A DNA stretch of 64,000 bases, from positions 33,074 through 97,073 of the forward strand of contig SHZM01000002.1 of assembly GCA_009692265.1 (NCBI GenBank), read 5' to 3'. The translations under genes were made by a program, and so were the position numbers. Of this stretch, positions 21,816 to 32,760 are shown piece after piece. The first letter of the stretch is position 1; the number at the start of each line of letters is the position of its first letter. The DNA comes from Gammaproteobacteria bacterium. GTDB taxonomy: Bacteria > Pseudomonadota > Gammaproteobacteria > Ga0077536. The notes under the pieces were generated by a model, which was not told the origin of the DNA, ran no database searches, and was given only the letters and a program-made list of their open reading frames with translations.

Positions 21816-22820
21816 ATGGCTATTGCGGAACCGTCGTTACACGTAGTAGTCGCGCTGGTGCGTGACGGTGACGGTCGAATACTCTTAAGTTTTCGATTAC
21901 CGCACCTGGATCAGGGTGGCTTATGGGAATTTCCGGGTGGCAAGGTGCGGCCCGGCGAGGCTCCGTTCAAGGCGTTACAGCGCGAATTAATGGAAGAGCT
22001 TGGGATTGTTGTTGAATCTGCCGCTCAGTTAATAAAAATTTCCTACGCCTACCCGACCTGTACCGTAATACTGGATGTTTGGGAGGTCGATAAATGGAGC
22101 GGAATACCGACGGGCTGCGAAGGTCAACCAATCCTCTGGAAATCCGCTTCCGAATTACGGACATTGAAATTCCCTGCCGCGAATCTACCGATAATTACCG
22201 CTGCCTGCATACCTCGGGTTTATTTGATTACACCGGAGCCGGAAGATGCCGCAGGATTCATGTACGCTCTGGAAGCGAAGTTGAAAAGTGGCGCGAGATT
22301 AGTGCAGCTTCGCGTAAAAAAAGCGGCCGATCATGCAATCGTTAAATTTGGGTGCGAGGCTGTTGAGTTATGCGAGCGATTCGACGCCCAGCTCCTACTC
22401 AACTCGCGGGTTGATCTTGTAGGTGATATCAAAGCACACGGGGTGCACCTTACTTCGACGCAGTTGGCGACGCTGTCGTCGCGGCCGTTGCCATCCCAGT
22501 ATTTAGTAGGTGCCTCGATCCATAGCGTTGACGAACTCGATCAAGCAAGCGCGCTAGGCGTAGACTTTGCCGTGCTTGGGCCCGTGCTACCCACTGCGTC
22601 TCACCCAAGCGCGACATGTATGGGTTGGCGGAAGCTCGAAGACATCGTCGTGAACGCTTCTTTTCCAATTTATGCGCTAGGCGGACAAACTCTCGAAACC
22701 TTACCGCGCGCAATTGCAGCCGGATGCCAAGGGATTGCCGGGATAAGCGGCTTATGGAACTCTGCCGTGAACCTTAATGAATCCGCGCTTAGACACATGC
22801 TGGCGATTGCTGCTCAATAG
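21816..22820 (+). CDS. Nudix hydrolase (MutT-like) fused to a ThiE/TenI-like domain
   Basis: N-terminal Nudix box GGKVRPGEAPFKALQRELMEELGI; C-terminal (beta/alpha)8 ThiE-like region LLNSRVDLVGDIKAHGVHLTS...DFAVLGPVLPTASH. Confidence 0.88.
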   Translation: MAIAEPSLHVVVALVRDGDGRILLSFRLPHLDQGGLWEFPGGKVRPGEAPFKALQRELMEELGIVVESAAQLIKISYAYPTCTVILDVWEVDKWSGIPTGCEGQPILWKSASELRTLKFPAANLPIITAACIPRVYLITPEPEDAAGFMYALEAKLKSGARLVQLRVKKAADHAIVKFGCEAVELCERFDAQLLLNSRVDLVGDIKAHGVHLTSTQLATLSSRPLPSQYLVGASIHSVDELDQASALGVDFAVLGPVLPTASHPSATCMGWRKLEDIVVNASFPIYALGGQTLETLPRAIAAGCQGIAGISGLWNSAVNLNESALRHMLAIAAQ

Positions 22821-22838
22821 GCATGCAAGCTGTCAACC

Positions 22839-23654
22839 TCACAATGTGCAGCAGTGCAGTTCAAACCAGACGCTACGTTGCGCCGGCTGTGGACGTGTAT
22901 TGATTCCCGATGGGCGAATAAATCGGATCGAAAAACGGTGTTTCCCGCCACTGATTTCGGGGAAAATCCCTTCAGTATCGGGGACGATTACTCGAATCAA
23001 TTGACATGAACCGTTAGCGTCCAGAGTTTGCTGAAAAAACCCTCCCTCGGCCATGACTTTCTTCGGTGATGCGCTTTCGCGTACTAATTTCAGAACTGTA
23101 TGAACTGCGTCTTCGATGATTCGCATATCCTGAATCCAGTCCTGCAGGTGCTCCGAGCGTTGGGCTGGGGATCTATGTAACCAATAATGAAACGCCGGAA
23201 TATCGAAACTACAAGTTCCACCAGGGATCGCCAAACGCTGTTTTACTTGTGTCAGAAGATCACACTGACGTAGTCGAGCGCCCGGTTGGCAGCTGTTAGA
23301 TTTTAGGATCGCGATGATAGGTTCGAGGCGCGTCACTGTCTGTTCTAGCGTAGATTGGTTAACCCCGGGGTTCATTCGCAAATTGTTCAAGGTCGTCGCA
23401 TGGCGCTCGATTTCCTTGATGAGCTCACCCTTGATGTCAATACGAGTAAGTTGATCGGCGAGCTCAATCATGCCGACGATTGCGTTTCGCGCATCGCAGG
23501 TTTGTTCGCGTTGCATCGCATCTCTGATTGATTCGAACAGGGTCTCCAGACGAAGAAAGTTCCGAATTCGCTCATTCAGAGGTTGTTCGTATACCGTCAT
23601 GGTATCGCACAACGGGAATAGACTGGGTTGAATATTGTTCACTACCTTAGTCAT
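22839..23654 (-). CDS. zapD: Cell division protein ZapD (DUF1342)
   Basis: TVYEQPLNERIRNFLRLE N-terminus, FDIPAFHYWLHRSPAQRSEHLQDW; next to coaE. Alternative start MTVYEQ at 23600. Confidence 0.9.
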   Translation of the reverse strand: MTKVVNNIQPSLFPLCDTMTVYEQPLNERIRNFLRLETLFESIRDAMQREQTCDARNAIVGMIELADQLTRIDIKGELIKEIERHATTLNNLRMNPGVNQSTLEQTVTRLEPIIAILKSNSCQPGARLRQCDLLTQVKQRLAIPGGTCSFDIPAFHYWLHRSPAQRSEHLQDWIQDMRIIEDAVHTVLKLVRESASPKKVMAEGGFFQQTLDANGSCQLIRVIVPDTEGIFPEISGGKHRFSIRFIRPSGINTRPQPAQRSVWFELHCCTL

Positions 23655-23657
23655 TGC

Positions 23658-24341
23658 TTAAAGCGAGGTTTGTAGGTTAGCGGCATGTGCAAGATAGTCG
23701 GCGTGAAGTCGTTCGACCTGGGACTTTACGGATTCGATATCTGCCACATTCACAATTATCTCGTCAGCCTTATTCAGGCGCTGCTCCCGTGTTGCTTGGC
23801 TGCGAATGATTGCCTCTGCTTCTTGCAGTGTCAAATTATCGCGCGCCATTACTCTCGAGATCTGAGTTGCCACGGGGCAGTCGACGACCAGAATGCGATT
23901 CACTTGATCATAATTCCCTTTTTCAACAAGTAACGGGATCGCGAGCAAGCAATAGGGGCTTAATACCCGCGAGACCTGTTCGCGGATTCGAGTTCTGATC
24001 AGAGGATGGAGAATCTTCTCTAATGATTCACGACGGGCTGGATCGGCAAACACAACGCGTCTTAAGGCCGAACGATCTAGGCTGCCCATGGGGTTTAGAA
24101 TCCCGGCACCGAATTCGGCCACAATGGCGGCTAATCCTTGTGAACCTGGTAGAACGACTTCGCGAGCTACTTCATCGGCATCTATTACCACGACGCCGAG
24201 CCGTTCGAACTCAGCGCAAACCGTTGATTTTCCGGAACCAATTCCACCGGTGACTCCAACGACATAAGGCCAACTCACAGCTGAGTTGCCCCACCCATGA
24301 AGAGTTTCGAGAGAGGTTCTCCCCAGAGCAAAGCGAGCCAT
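23658..24341 (-). CDS. coaE: Dephospho-CoA kinase CoaE
   Basis: VGVTGGIGSGKSTVCAEF P-loop, VIDADEVAREVV; start probably internal (VSWPYVVGVTGG). Confidence 0.93.
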   Translation of the reverse strand: MARFALGRTSLETLHGWGNSAVSWPYVVGVTGGIGSGKSTVCAEFERLGVVVIDADEVAREVVLPGSQGLAAIVAEFGAGILNPMGSLDRSALRRVVFADPARRESLEKILHPLIRTRIREQVSRVLSPYCLLAIPLLVEKGNYDQVNRILVVDCPVATQISRVMARDNLTLQEAEAIIRSQATREQRLNKADEIIVNVADIESVKSQVERLHADYLAHAANLQTSL

Positions 24342-25153
24342 CCTGCAGCAGCCAGATAAGGACCGAAGGGGATGGGTTTGGCCCGATCACGCCCCGCGAA
24401 GGCAATCAAACCAAGACCTACAACTGCACCGACGACAGAGGCACAGAGGATGACGATTGGTAGCACTGCCCACCCTAACCAGGCACCCAGCATGCTCAGC
24501 AACTTAAAGTCGCCGTAACCCATGCCCTCTTTTCCCGTAAAGAGTTTGAACAACCAGTAGACGCTCCAAAGTGCAAAGTAGCCTAGGGCCGCTCCAAATA
24601 CTGCCGAGTCAAGCTCTACGAAAATGCCTTGGCTATTAAGCAATAGCCCCAACCATAGCATTGGAAGTGTTATTGCGTCGGGAAGAAGCTGAGTATCAAA
24701 ATCGATCGCCGCGAGGGCAATTAACGACCAGGTTAAGAGCGCCGCCCAGACCGCAGGCCAGCCGCTCCCGAAGTGCGCGGCAGTGATCGCTGCCATGAGG
24801 CAACTCACTATTTCGATTACCGGATAGCGCAGCGAGATCCGCGCTTTGCAGTGGCGGCAGCGCCCACGAAGAAATAGGTAGCTTAAAAGAGGAATGTTAT
24901 CGAGTGCGCCGATCATCGCTTCGCAGTGCGGGCAGCGAGAGCGGGGGACCAGCAAATTATACGGGGAGATCGCTAAATCGCCCTGGTTCTCGCCGCTGCC
25001 CAGCGCGGCGCACTCTGTCTGCCACTGACGTTCCAGCATCCGGGGTAACCGGTGGATAACGACGTTAAGGAAACTGCCGACTATCAAGCCCACGCCGGCG
25101 ATCGCCACCGCGAGTAAGCCGGGGACCGAGTTAACGGCATCCCACAACGACAT
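24275..25153 (-). CDS. pilD: Type IV prepilin peptidase / methyltransferase PilD
   Basis: CPHC...CRHC zinc motifs, GSFLNVVIHRLP, GYGDFKLLSMLGAWLGW active-site region. Confidence 0.95.
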   Translation of the reverse strand: MSLWDAVNSVPGLLAVAIAGVGLIVGSFLNVVIHRLPRMLERQWQTECAALGSGENQGDLAISPYNLLVPRSRCPHCEAMIGALDNIPLLSYLFLRGRCRHCKARISLRYPVIEIVSCLMAAITAAHFGSGWPAVWAALLTWSLIALAAIDFDTQLLPDAITLPMLWLGLLLNSQGIFVELDSAVFGAALGYFALWSVYWLFKLFTGKEGMGYGDFKLLSMLGAWLGWAVLPIVILCASVVGAVVGLGLIAFAGRDRAKPIPFGPYLAAAGWLALLWGEPLSKLFMGGATQL

Positions 25154-25251
25154 TCAGGCTACCTTTGGGACCGACCGTAACTGCTTCTCAAAAGCCAAGG
25201 CGGGCAGGAGCGCGCTCCAGATAGGCACACGCGTAGGGTTGCCCGGAGTCG

Positions 25252-26475
25252 CTAGACCACCTGCCCCATCTTGAAGATAGGCAAATACATAGCAATGACG
25301 AGGCCACCAATAATCACGCCCAACACCGCCATAATGATCGGCTCAAGCAGGCTGGTCAACGCTTCAACTGCGTCATCAACTTCTTGTTCATACCAGTCGG
25401 CCACCTTGTTTAGCATCGTATCAAGAGCACCTGATTCCTCACCGATCGCGACCATTTGGACGACCATATTGGGGAACAATCCGGCGTCGCGCATGCTGAC
25501 TTGCAGTTGTGTCCCAGTTGAAATTTCATCGCGCATTTTCATTACTACGTTGTAGTACACGATATTGCCGCAAGCACCTGCGACTGAAGCCATTGCTTCA
25601 ACCAGCGGGGTTCCGGCGGAAAACATTGTCGAGAGGGTTCGAGCGAATCGCGCGATCGCCGATTTGTTTAGGATGTCGCCGACAATCGGAATCTTAAGGG
25701 CAATCCTGTCCATGAAATGTGCAAACTTAATAGAGCGTTTTTTCAATTGGAGGAGACCTACGACGGTGCCGATGATTCCACCTATTAATATGTACCAATT
25801 CTCCTGAAACCAATTGGACATATTAATCACCATTTGCGTGAGCGCAGGGAGATCTGCTCCGAATCCCTTAAATAAATCTTCGAATTGAGGAATTACATAA
25901 ATCATCAAGATACACGTGATGATAAATGCCACGACTACCACCGCGACGGGATAAAACAGCGCGCTTTTGATTTTGGATTTCAGCGCTTCGGTTTTTTCCA
26001 TGTAGGTCGCGAGCTTGTGCAAGATGCCTTCCAAAATACCTGCGTGTTCACCCGCAGTGACTAGGTTCACGTAAAGCTCATCGAATTGTTGGGGATGTTT
26101 GCTAAAAGCCTCAGCTAGCGCACCGCCGGCTTCGACGTCGCCCTTGATAGTTAAGATTAAGTTCTGCATGGCTTTGTTTTCGTGACCGCGTCCGACGATT
26201 TCGAACGATTGAACCAGTGGAACCCCTGAAGACATCATCGTCGCAAGTTGTCGACTGAATACTGTAATGTCCTTGGTGGTGATCTTGCCGCCACTATCGC
26301 CGAATAAGGGCTTGGATTTTTTCTTGACCTTGAGTGGATTGACTCCTTGACGGCGGAGTGTGGTCTTGATCAGCGCATCGCTCTGTCCGGACATTTCGCC
26401 CTTGACGCGTTTCCCGTTCTTGTCTATGCCTTCCCAGGCATACATGCCCGACTTTATCGCTGCGGTCTGTGCCAT
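25252..26475 (-). CDS. pilC: Type IV pilus inner-membrane platform protein PilC
   Basis: T2SSF/GspF family signature; FSRQLATMMSSGVPLVQ, VATMVSAGTPLVEA-like second repeat, GEESGALDTML. Confidence 0.95.
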   Translation of the reverse strand: MAQTAAIKSGMYAWEGIDKNGKRVKGEMSGQSDALIKTTLRRQGVNPLKVKKKSKPLFGDSGGKITTKDITVFSRQLATMMSSGVPLVQSFEIVGRGHENKAMQNLILTIKGDVEAGGALAEAFSKHPQQFDELYVNLVTAGEHAGILEGILHKLATYMEKTEALKSKIKSALFYPVAVVVVAFIITCILMIYVIPQFEDLFKGFGADLPALTQMVINMSNWFQENWYILIGGIIGTVVGLLQLKKRSIKFAHFMDRIALKIPIVGDILNKSAIARFARTLSTMFSAGTPLVEAMASVAGACGNIVYYNVVMKMRDEISTGTQLQVSMRDAGLFPNMVVQMVAIGEESGALDTMLNKVADWYEQEVDDAVEALTSLLEPIIMAVLGVIIGGLVIAMYLPIFKMGQVV

Positions 26476-26478
26476 GTT

Positions 26479-28194
26479 TTACTCCACGGTGACGCGGTTG
26501 ATTTCAGCCAAACTCGTCATTCCCTGGCGAGCTTTCTGTAAGCCAGATTTGCGGATATCCCATATCCCTTCGCTAGCAGACTGGTCGGCCAGTTTTACCG
26601 CATTCGAGCCTTCCATGATCATTCGTTTCATTGCATCTGTGATCGGCATCACTTGATAAATGCCGACACGGCCTTTGTACCCGCTGGGGCAATCCGCGCC
26701 CCCGTTGCCAGGACCGTAGAGCTTTACGCCTTCACTTATATCTTGCTGGGTGAAGCCTTCTGCCAAGAGCGCATCGGGCGGCAAATCTTGCGGGACGCGG
26801 AAATCTGGGTGCAGACGTCGGGCAAGGCGTTGCGCGGTAATTAGATTGATCGTGGTCGCTACCGCGAACGGCGGGATCCCCATGTCCTGCAGACGCGTGA
26901 TCGTTTGTGGTCCATCATTTGTATGCAAAGTCGACATGACCATGTGGCCGGTCTGGGCCGCTTTAACTGCAATCGAGGCGGTTTCCATGTCCCGGATCTC
27001 GCCGACCAGGATGATATCCGGATCCTGGCGGAGAAAGGCCTTTAAAGCTTTCGAGAAAGTCATGCCAGTTCGTTCGTCAACTTGAACTTGGTTTACCCCA
27101 GCCAAATTGATTTCCACCGGATCTTCGGCAGTCGAAATGTTGATTTCGTCCCGGTTGATGATGTTGATTCCGGTATACAGCGATACCGTTTTTCCGCTAC
27201 CCGTCGGACCCGTGACCAGAAACATTCCGTAGGGTTTCTCTAGATTCTTGAGGAAAAGCGCTTTCTGGAAATCTTCGTAGCCGAGCTGATCAATATTAAG
27301 TTTAGCGACGTCCGAATCGAGGATACGCATCACCACCTTTTCGCCATAGAGCGTGGGGCAGGTGCTAACCCGAAAATCGATGGCCTTAGTTTTCGACAGC
27401 TTGAGCTTGATGCGGCCGTCCTGTGGGACACGACGCTCAGAGACATCGAGCCGAGACATTACCTTGATACGGGCCGCGATCTTAAAGGCTAGCGCAAGAG
27501 GTGGCTTTGCCATTTCGGCGAGCATGCCGTCCACTCGGAAGCGCACTCGATAGAACTTTTCATAAGGCTCGAAATGTAAATCCGAAGCGCCCCGCTTAAT
27601 CGCATCGAGTAACACCTTATTGACGAAGCGAACGACCGGCGCGTCGTCTACTTCGGAAGTATCGGGCGTTGCTTCTTGTTGGCCGACTTCGAGATCGTCA
27701 AGATTCTCGAAGTCGGATTGCTCCATGTCTCCGAGACCTGAATCGGCCGCCGCCAGCGATTTTTCGATTGCGCGCGCGAGCTTATTTTCTTCAACAAGCA
27801 CCGGGTCGGTGTTTGCGCCAATATGAAATTTAATTTCATCTAGCGCCTGCAGATTGGTCGGGTCAGACACCGCGATGTAGACCCGGTTACCACGCTTGAA
27901 TACGGGGAGTGCGTGATGTCGGTGGATCAGCTCCTCGCTGACCAGCTTGACGATATCAGGGTCGATCTCAAGGGCTTCGATGTCGAGTAGCGGAACGCCA
28001 AATTCCTGCGATGCCGCCTGCGCCACAGCTCTGCTGTCGGCGAGCTTGTTCTCGATGAGATATTTTACGAACGGGACCCGATTGCTCAGCGCATCCTGAA
28101 AGGCGCAAAGCGCCACGGGTTCTTCAAGCAGGCCGTCCGCGACGAGTTTTCGCGCGAGCCCGCCTAAAGGCACTCGATTGCTGGTAACTGCCAC
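26479..28194 (-). CDS. pilB: Type IV pilus assembly ATPase PilB
   Basis: GPTGSGKTVSLYTGINIIN Walker A, DPDIILVGEIRDMETA, HTNDGPQTITRL. Confidence 0.96.
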   Translation of the reverse strand: MAVTSNRVPLGGLARKLVADGLLEEPVALCAFQDALSNRVPFVKYLIENKLADSRAVAQAASQEFGVPLLDIEALEIDPDIVKLVSEELIHRHHALPVFKRGNRVYIAVSDPTNLQALDEIKFHIGANTDPVLVEENKLARAIEKSLAAADSGLGDMEQSDFENLDDLEVGQQEATPDTSEVDDAPVVRFVNKVLLDAIKRGASDLHFEPYEKFYRVRFRVDGMLAEMAKPPLALAFKIAARIKVMSRLDVSERRVPQDGRIKLKLSKTKAIDFRVSTCPTLYGEKVVMRILDSDVAKLNIDQLGYEDFQKALFLKNLEKPYGMFLVTGPTGSGKTVSLYTGINIINRDEINISTAEDPVEINLAGVNQVQVDERTGMTFSKALKAFLRQDPDIILVGEIRDMETASIAVKAAQTGHMVMSTLHTNDGPQTITRLQDMGIPPFAVATTINLITAQRLARRLHPDFRVPQDLPPDALLAEGFTQQDISEGVKLYGPGNGGADCPSGYKGRVGIYQVMPITDAMKRMIMEGSNAVKLADQSASEGIWDIRKSGLQKARQGMTSLAEINRVTVE

Positions 28195-28332
28195 CGTTTA
28201 GGCCTCAATAGTTGCGGTCGGATCCGTCCCTAAAATGGTAGATGAATCGCTACTAAATAGCCATCGGGCCGCGGTATTTTCCAGAACCTCGTCCTCGGCA
28301 GATCAAGGACAGCCGAGGGCCTGCCGGCGCGG

Positions 28333-30903
28333 TCATTTCGAAATTTCGAATCCCTTCGCCCCAGTCTCGATCCGAACGGTGTCGCCGCGTGCGAACCGCC
28401 CCTCTAACAGGGCTTGCGCGAGGGGCGTTTCAAGCAAGCTCTGGATCGTGCGTTTCAGGGGCCGAGCACCGTAAACCGGGTCGAATCCCATCTCGCCGAG
28501 TGTATCGACCGCTGCGGCCGAGATCTCCAGCCCTATTTGCAGTGCGGCCAGTCGTTGGCGCAATAAGTTCAATTGCACCTCGGCAATCGCCCGGATCTGG
28601 TCTCGTCGCAGGCCATGGAACACCACAACTTCGTCGATCCGATTAACGAACTCAGGACGAAAGCTCGCCCGCACCACGTCCATTACCGAAGTTCGCATCA
28701 GCTCATAGTCGGCGCTATCGGTGAACTGTTGAATTTGATCGGAGCCGAGATTGGATGTCATTACAATCACGGTGTTCCGAAAATCGACGGTGCGGCCGTG
28801 CCCATCCGTGAGCCGGCCGTCATCCAGAACCTGCAGCAATATATTGAATACATCCGGGTGAGCTTTTTCGATTTCATCGAGTAGCAGCACCGAATAGGGT
28901 TTGCGACGGACAATTTCGGTTAGATACCCGCCTTCTTCGTACCCCACATAGCCCGGCGGCGCGCCGATAAGCCGCGCAACAGAATGCTTTTCCATATACT
29001 CAGACATGTCGATACGAACCAAGGCATCTTCGGTATCGAAGAGAAATGCGGCCACCGCCTTGCACAATTCCGTTTTCCCGACGCCAGTCGGGCCGAGAAA
29101 CAAGAATGACCCGTTCGGCCGTTTGGGATCAGATAAGCCAGCGCGCGAACGTCGAATGGCGTTGGCGACAGCGCCAACGGCCTCGTTTTGACCAACCACG
29201 CGTTGGTGCAATGCTTCTTCCATCCGCAGAAGTTTGGCGCGCTCCCCTTCCAGCATTTTGGACACCGGAATACCAGTCCACTTTGAGACCACCTCCGCGA
29301 TTTCGTCTTCAGTGACTTTGTTCCGCAGCAAAGTCAGCTGCTGCTCAGTTTCGCCTATGTGGCCTACGCGCTTCTCAAGCGCGGGAATCACCCCGTACTG
29401 AAGTTCCGACATCCGTGCGAGATCACCCGCCCGTTTCGCGACGTCAAAATCAAGTCGTGCTTGCTCGAGCTCTGCTTTTATTTGATGTGCGCCACTTAAC
29501 GTGGATTTTTCAGCTTTCCAGATTTCCTCGAGTTCGGTGTACTCGCGCTCGACTTCTTTAAGCTGAGTCTCCAAATCGGTCAACCGGCGTTTGGATGCCT
29601 CGTCGGATTCCTTGCGCAACGCTTCTCGTTCAATTTTTAGCTGGATAAGTTTGCGATCGAGTCGATCCATCGCTTCGGGTTTAGAATCAATTTCGATGCT
29701 GATCCGACTCGCCGCCTCGTCGATCAGATCAATCGCCTTGTCCGGCAATTGGCGATCGGTGATGTAGCGATGTGATAACTGTGCCGCCGCGACAATCGCC
29801 GGATCAGTAATTTCGACCCCATGGTGAACCGCGTATTTCTCCTTGAGCCCACGCAATATCGCGATCGTGTCTTCAAGCGAAGGTTCGTCCACCAACACTT
29901 TCTGGAATCGCCGTTCGAGCGCGGCATCTTTTTCAACATATTTTCGGTATTCGTCCAGCGTCGTGGCACCGATACAATGCAGTTCGCCGCGGGCCAACGC
30001 AGGTTTAAGCATATTGCCGGCGTCCATTGCTCCCTCGGCCTTGCCTGCGCCGACCATGGTGTGCAACTCGTCGATGAACAAAACAATTTGGCCTTCTTGC
30101 TTCGAGAGATCGTTCAAGACGGCCTTTAGTCGCTCTTCGAACTCGCCGCGAAATTTCGCGCCCGCGATCAGGGCACCTAAGTCGAGCGACAGCACCCGTT
30201 TACGTTTAAGGCCTTCGGGAACTTCGCCGTTGATAATACGTTGCGCAAGACCCTCCACGATTGCCGTCTTGCCAACGCCGGGTTCGCCGATCAACACCGG
30301 ATTATTTTTTGTACGACGTTGGAGGACCTGGATCGTGCGACGAATTTCTTCGTCTCGCCCAATCACCGGGTCGAGCTTTCCCTTAAGCGCCAGCTCGGTG
30401 AGATCAATCGTGTATTTTTCGAGCGCCTTCCGATTTTCCTCGGCATTTGCTTCCGCTACACGTTCACCGCCGCGTAATGCGTCGATGGCCTGCAGCAGCC
30501 CTTGTTCTTTTGCGCCGGCTCGCTGCAGCAGACGCCCGAGTTCTCCTTTGTCCTGAATCGCGGCGATTAGAAATAACTCAGAGGAGACAAAGGTGTCGCC
30601 CCGCTTCTGCGCGAACTTGTCCGTTAAGTTAAGTAGGCGCACGAGTTCGTTTGAGGGGTGAACATCGCCGCTCACGCCTTCCACTTTCGGTAGCCTTCGC
30701 AGCGCGTCGGTGATCTGCGAGCGAAGTTGATTTACATCAGTCCCGATTTTCCCCAAGAGCTGATGAACCGTACTTCCTTCTTGGTCGAGCAGCGCCGCCA
30801 TTAAATGTAGCGGTTCGATAAATTGATTATCCTGGCCCAGGGCACGGCTTTGAGCGTCCGCCAACGCGTTCTGAAAATTTGTTGTCATCTTGTCGGTGCG
30901 CAT
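28333..30903 (-). CDS. clpB: Disaggregating chaperone ClpB
   Basis: 856 aa; two AAA+ modules ([18 protein letters not shown] and [13 protein letters not shown]), ClpB-type middle domain, N-terminal [18 protein letters not shown]. Confidence 0.97.
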   Translation of the reverse strand: MRTDKMTTNFQNALADAQSRALGQDNQFIEPLHLMAALLDQEGSTVHQLLGKIGTDVNQLRSQITDALRRLPKVEGVSGDVHPSNELVRLLNLTDKFAQKRGDTFVSSELFLIAAIQDKGELGRLLQRAGAKEQGLLQAIDALRGGERVAEANAEENRKALEKYTIDLTELALKGKLDPVIGRDEEIRRTIQVLQRRTKNNPVLIGEPGVGKTAIVEGLAQRIINGEVPEGLKRKRVLSLDLGALIAGAKFRGEFEERLKAVLNDLSKQEGQIVLFIDELHTMVGAGKAEGAMDAGNMLKPALARGELHCIGATTLDEYRKYVEKDAALERRFQKVLVDEPSLEDTIAILRGLKEKYAVHHGVEITDPAIVAAAQLSHRYITDRQLPDKAIDLIDEAASRISIEIDSKPEAMDRLDRKLIQLKIEREALRKESDEASKRRLTDLETQLKEVEREYTELEEIWKAEKSTLSGAHQIKAELEQARLDFDVAKRAGDLARMSELQYGVIPALEKRVGHIGETEQQLTLLRNKVTEDEIAEVVSKWTGIPVSKMLEGERAKLLRMEEALHQRVVGQNEAVGAVANAIRRSRAGLSDPKRPNGSFLFLGPTGVGKTELCKAVAAFLFDTEDALVRIDMSEYMEKHSVARLIGAPPGYVGYEEGGYLTEIVRRKPYSVLLLDEIEKAHPDVFNILLQVLDDGRLTDGHGRTVDFRNTVIVMTSNLGSDQIQQFTDSADYELMRTSVMDVVRASFRPEFVNRIDEVVVFHGLRRDQIRAIAEVQLNLLRQRLAALQIGLEISAAAVDTLGEMGFDPVYGARPLKRTIQSLLETPLAQALLEGRFARGDTVRIETGAKGFEISK

Positions 30904-30941
30904 GATCGAGCACTCCTGAAATTGCTATTTCGTTACCCGTT

Positions 30942-30969
30942 ACATGGGGACAGGCACACGACAATCAAG
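30942..30969 (-). promoter_or_regulatory. Predicted sigma32 (heat-shock) promoter of clpB
   Basis: Minus strand CTTGATT-N13-CCCCATGT, close to the sigma32 consensus CTTGAAA-N(11-16)-CCCCATNT, about 40 bp upstream of clpB. Confidence 0.8.
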
Positions 30970-30975
30970 GATTCG

Positions 30976-31011
30976 CCTAAAAAAAGGTTGTTTGAGGCTA
31001 GCGAGCCAAAC
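30976..31011 (-). terminator. Putative rho-independent terminator downstream of pgeF
   Basis: Minus strand GTTTG-GCT-cgct-AGC-ct-CAAAC followed by aaccTTTTTTT. Confidence 0.6.
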
Positions 31012-31050
31012 CCGGGTCTTCTTTAACGACCCGACCTGTAAAGCGGCCGG

Positions 31051-31779
31051 CTACGCCAACCAGATTAAGCTCGCCATGCGTCCGCAGACACCGTCACGCC
31101 GAAAGGAATAAAAACGCGCTGGCTCGCCCGCGGTACACCCTCCATATCGCTCGATAAAGTCAACTCCGTAGATCTCCAGTTGATACTGGGCTATCCCGGC
31201 GAGGTCGGCGTGCCAATGAAGATCGCGGTATTTGAAAAACGCCGCATGAGCTGGATCAAGTGAGAAAAATCTATTTTTGAGGTCTACGCCGACACGGTAG
31301 GCCGTGGCGCTGATCCCAGGTCCTATCCACGCGCACCAGCGACGTGCTGGCGAAGCCAACTTCGCCAGCGTTTTGCCAATGATTCCGTTGTAAATGCCAC
31401 GCCAACCGGCGTGAATCGCCACCACCGTTGTCGCAGCTCGATCACACAACAGGATCGGTAAGCAGTCTGCCGTCATAACAGCACACACGGTTCCGGCTGT
31501 CGTCGCGTAACAAGCATCTGCTTGCGGTTCGTCATGCGCATGTTCGTCCGCGACCAGATCAGTCCCGTGAGTTTGTCGCAGCCAACAAGGCTCTCGTGGT
31601 AGAGCAAGCTGAGCTCGGAGAAGCTGCCGATTCGTGATGACGGCACCTAGATCGTCACCGACATGGGTCGCGAGATTCAATCCGCGATAGGGCCCCGTGC
31701 TGTGCCCGCCAATCCGCGTTGTACACAAGGCGTGGACACGAGGATCGACGTCCCATGTCGGTTTTATTATCTCGATCAT
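31051..31779 (-). CDS. pgeF: PgeF / YfiH family (laccase-domain) purine nucleoside phosphorylase-like protein
   Basis: QTHGTDLV, TADCLPILL, AIHAGWRGIYNGI motifs; rluD-pgeF-clpB synteny. Confidence 0.93.
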   Translation of the reverse strand: MIEIIKPTWDVDPRVHALCTTRIGGHSTGPYRGLNLATHVGDDLGAVITNRQLLRAQLALPREPCWLRQTHGTDLVADEHAHDEPQADACYATTAGTVCAVMTADCLPILLCDRAATTVVAIHAGWRGIYNGIIGKTLAKLASPARRWCAWIGPGISATAYRVGVDLKNRFFSLDPAHAAFFKYRDLHWHADLAGIAQYQLEIYGVDFIERYGGCTAGEPARFYSFRRDGVCGRMASLIWLA

Positions 31780-31785
31780 TCGAGT

Positions 31786-32760
31786 TCAGGGAGCAAGCGC
31801 TGTGGGCTGTCTAAGTTCATCGCGTAACGCGCGCAAGACGCGTTGCATATCGCGCGGAAGTGGGCTGCTGACTTCAATCGGCTCGCCCGAGCGCGGCTGG
31901 TCGAAAGCCAGGTGCTTAGCGTGGAGTGCCTGGCGATGCAGTGATGACAACGCATTAAGAAGCGGTTGCCCAGCCGTTTTCGAAGGGGCATGTTGCATGC
32001 CATAGGTAGGATCTCCGAGGATCGGGAACCCTAGATGCTGCATATGTACGCGTATTTGGTGTGTGCGGCCGGTTTCAAGGGAAAGTTCGAGGCGCGTATG
32101 GTTTCGGAACCGCTTTACAACGCGATAGTGCGTCACGGCGGTGCGCCCGTTCGTGGCGACCCGCATGCGGGTGCGTTGCAAGCGATCACGACCAACTGCC
32201 GCGTCGATTGTGCCGCTAGCCTGGACTACTCCGTACACAATCGCCTCGTAGCTGCGATGGATCTGCCGACGTGCCATCGCGGCGATCAAGCGCTGCAAGG
32301 CACCCGACGTTTTCGCAACCAATAACAACCCCGAGGTGTCCTTATCCAAGCGGTGCACAAGGCCAGCTCGCGGTAAGGCTGCGAGTTGAGGAAGACGATA
32401 GAGTAAGCCGTTGACTAGGGTATGCTCCCGATTACCGGCGCCGGGATGAACAACCAACCCTGCCGGCTTATCGATGACCAGGAGCTCCGCGTCTTCGTAT
32501 ATCACGTCGAAACTGATTTCTTCGGCGAGCACGGTATCGCTCGCAGCCAAGCTGGCCTGCATCTCAACACGATCGCGGGCATACACGGTTTCACGCGCCC
32601 GTGTGCGAACCGCGCCGTTAATTTCAACCCTGCCGTCTTCAATCCAGGCTTTGATGGCTGTGCGTGAATAATCGGGACACAACGCGGCAAGGGCCGCATC
32701 GAGCCGATGTCCATCTAAGAAATCGGGGATTTCCAGCGCATGCCGAGACGTGGTGATCAT
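31786..32760 (-). CDS. rluD: 23S rRNA pseudouridine synthase RluD
   Basis: S4 domain N-terminus, HRLDKDTSGLLLVAKT, GRTHQIRVHMQHLGFPILGDPTYG; probable start MITTSRHALEIP. Confidence 0.94.
   Translation of the reverse strand: MITTSRHALEIPDFLDGHRLDAALAALCPDYSRTAIKAWIEDGRVEINGAVRTRARETVYARDRVEMQASLAASDTVLAEEISFDVIYEDAELLVIDKPAGLVVHPGAGNREHTLVNGLLYRLPQLAALPRAGLVHRLDKDTSGLLLVAKTSGALQRLIAAMARRQIHRSYEAIVYGVVQASGTIDAAVGRDRLQRTRMRVATNGRTAVTHYRVVKRFRNHTRLELSLETGRTHQIRVHMQHLGFPILGDPTYGMQHAPSKTAGQPLLNALSSLHRQALHAKHLAFDQPRSGEPIEVSSPLPRDMQRVLRALRDELRQPTALAP

Noticed and set aside
29843-30556. 237-aa plus-strand ORF antisense to clpB
   Set aside because: Low-complexity Ser/Arg-rich translation opposite the clpB AAA+ module; typical shadow ORF.
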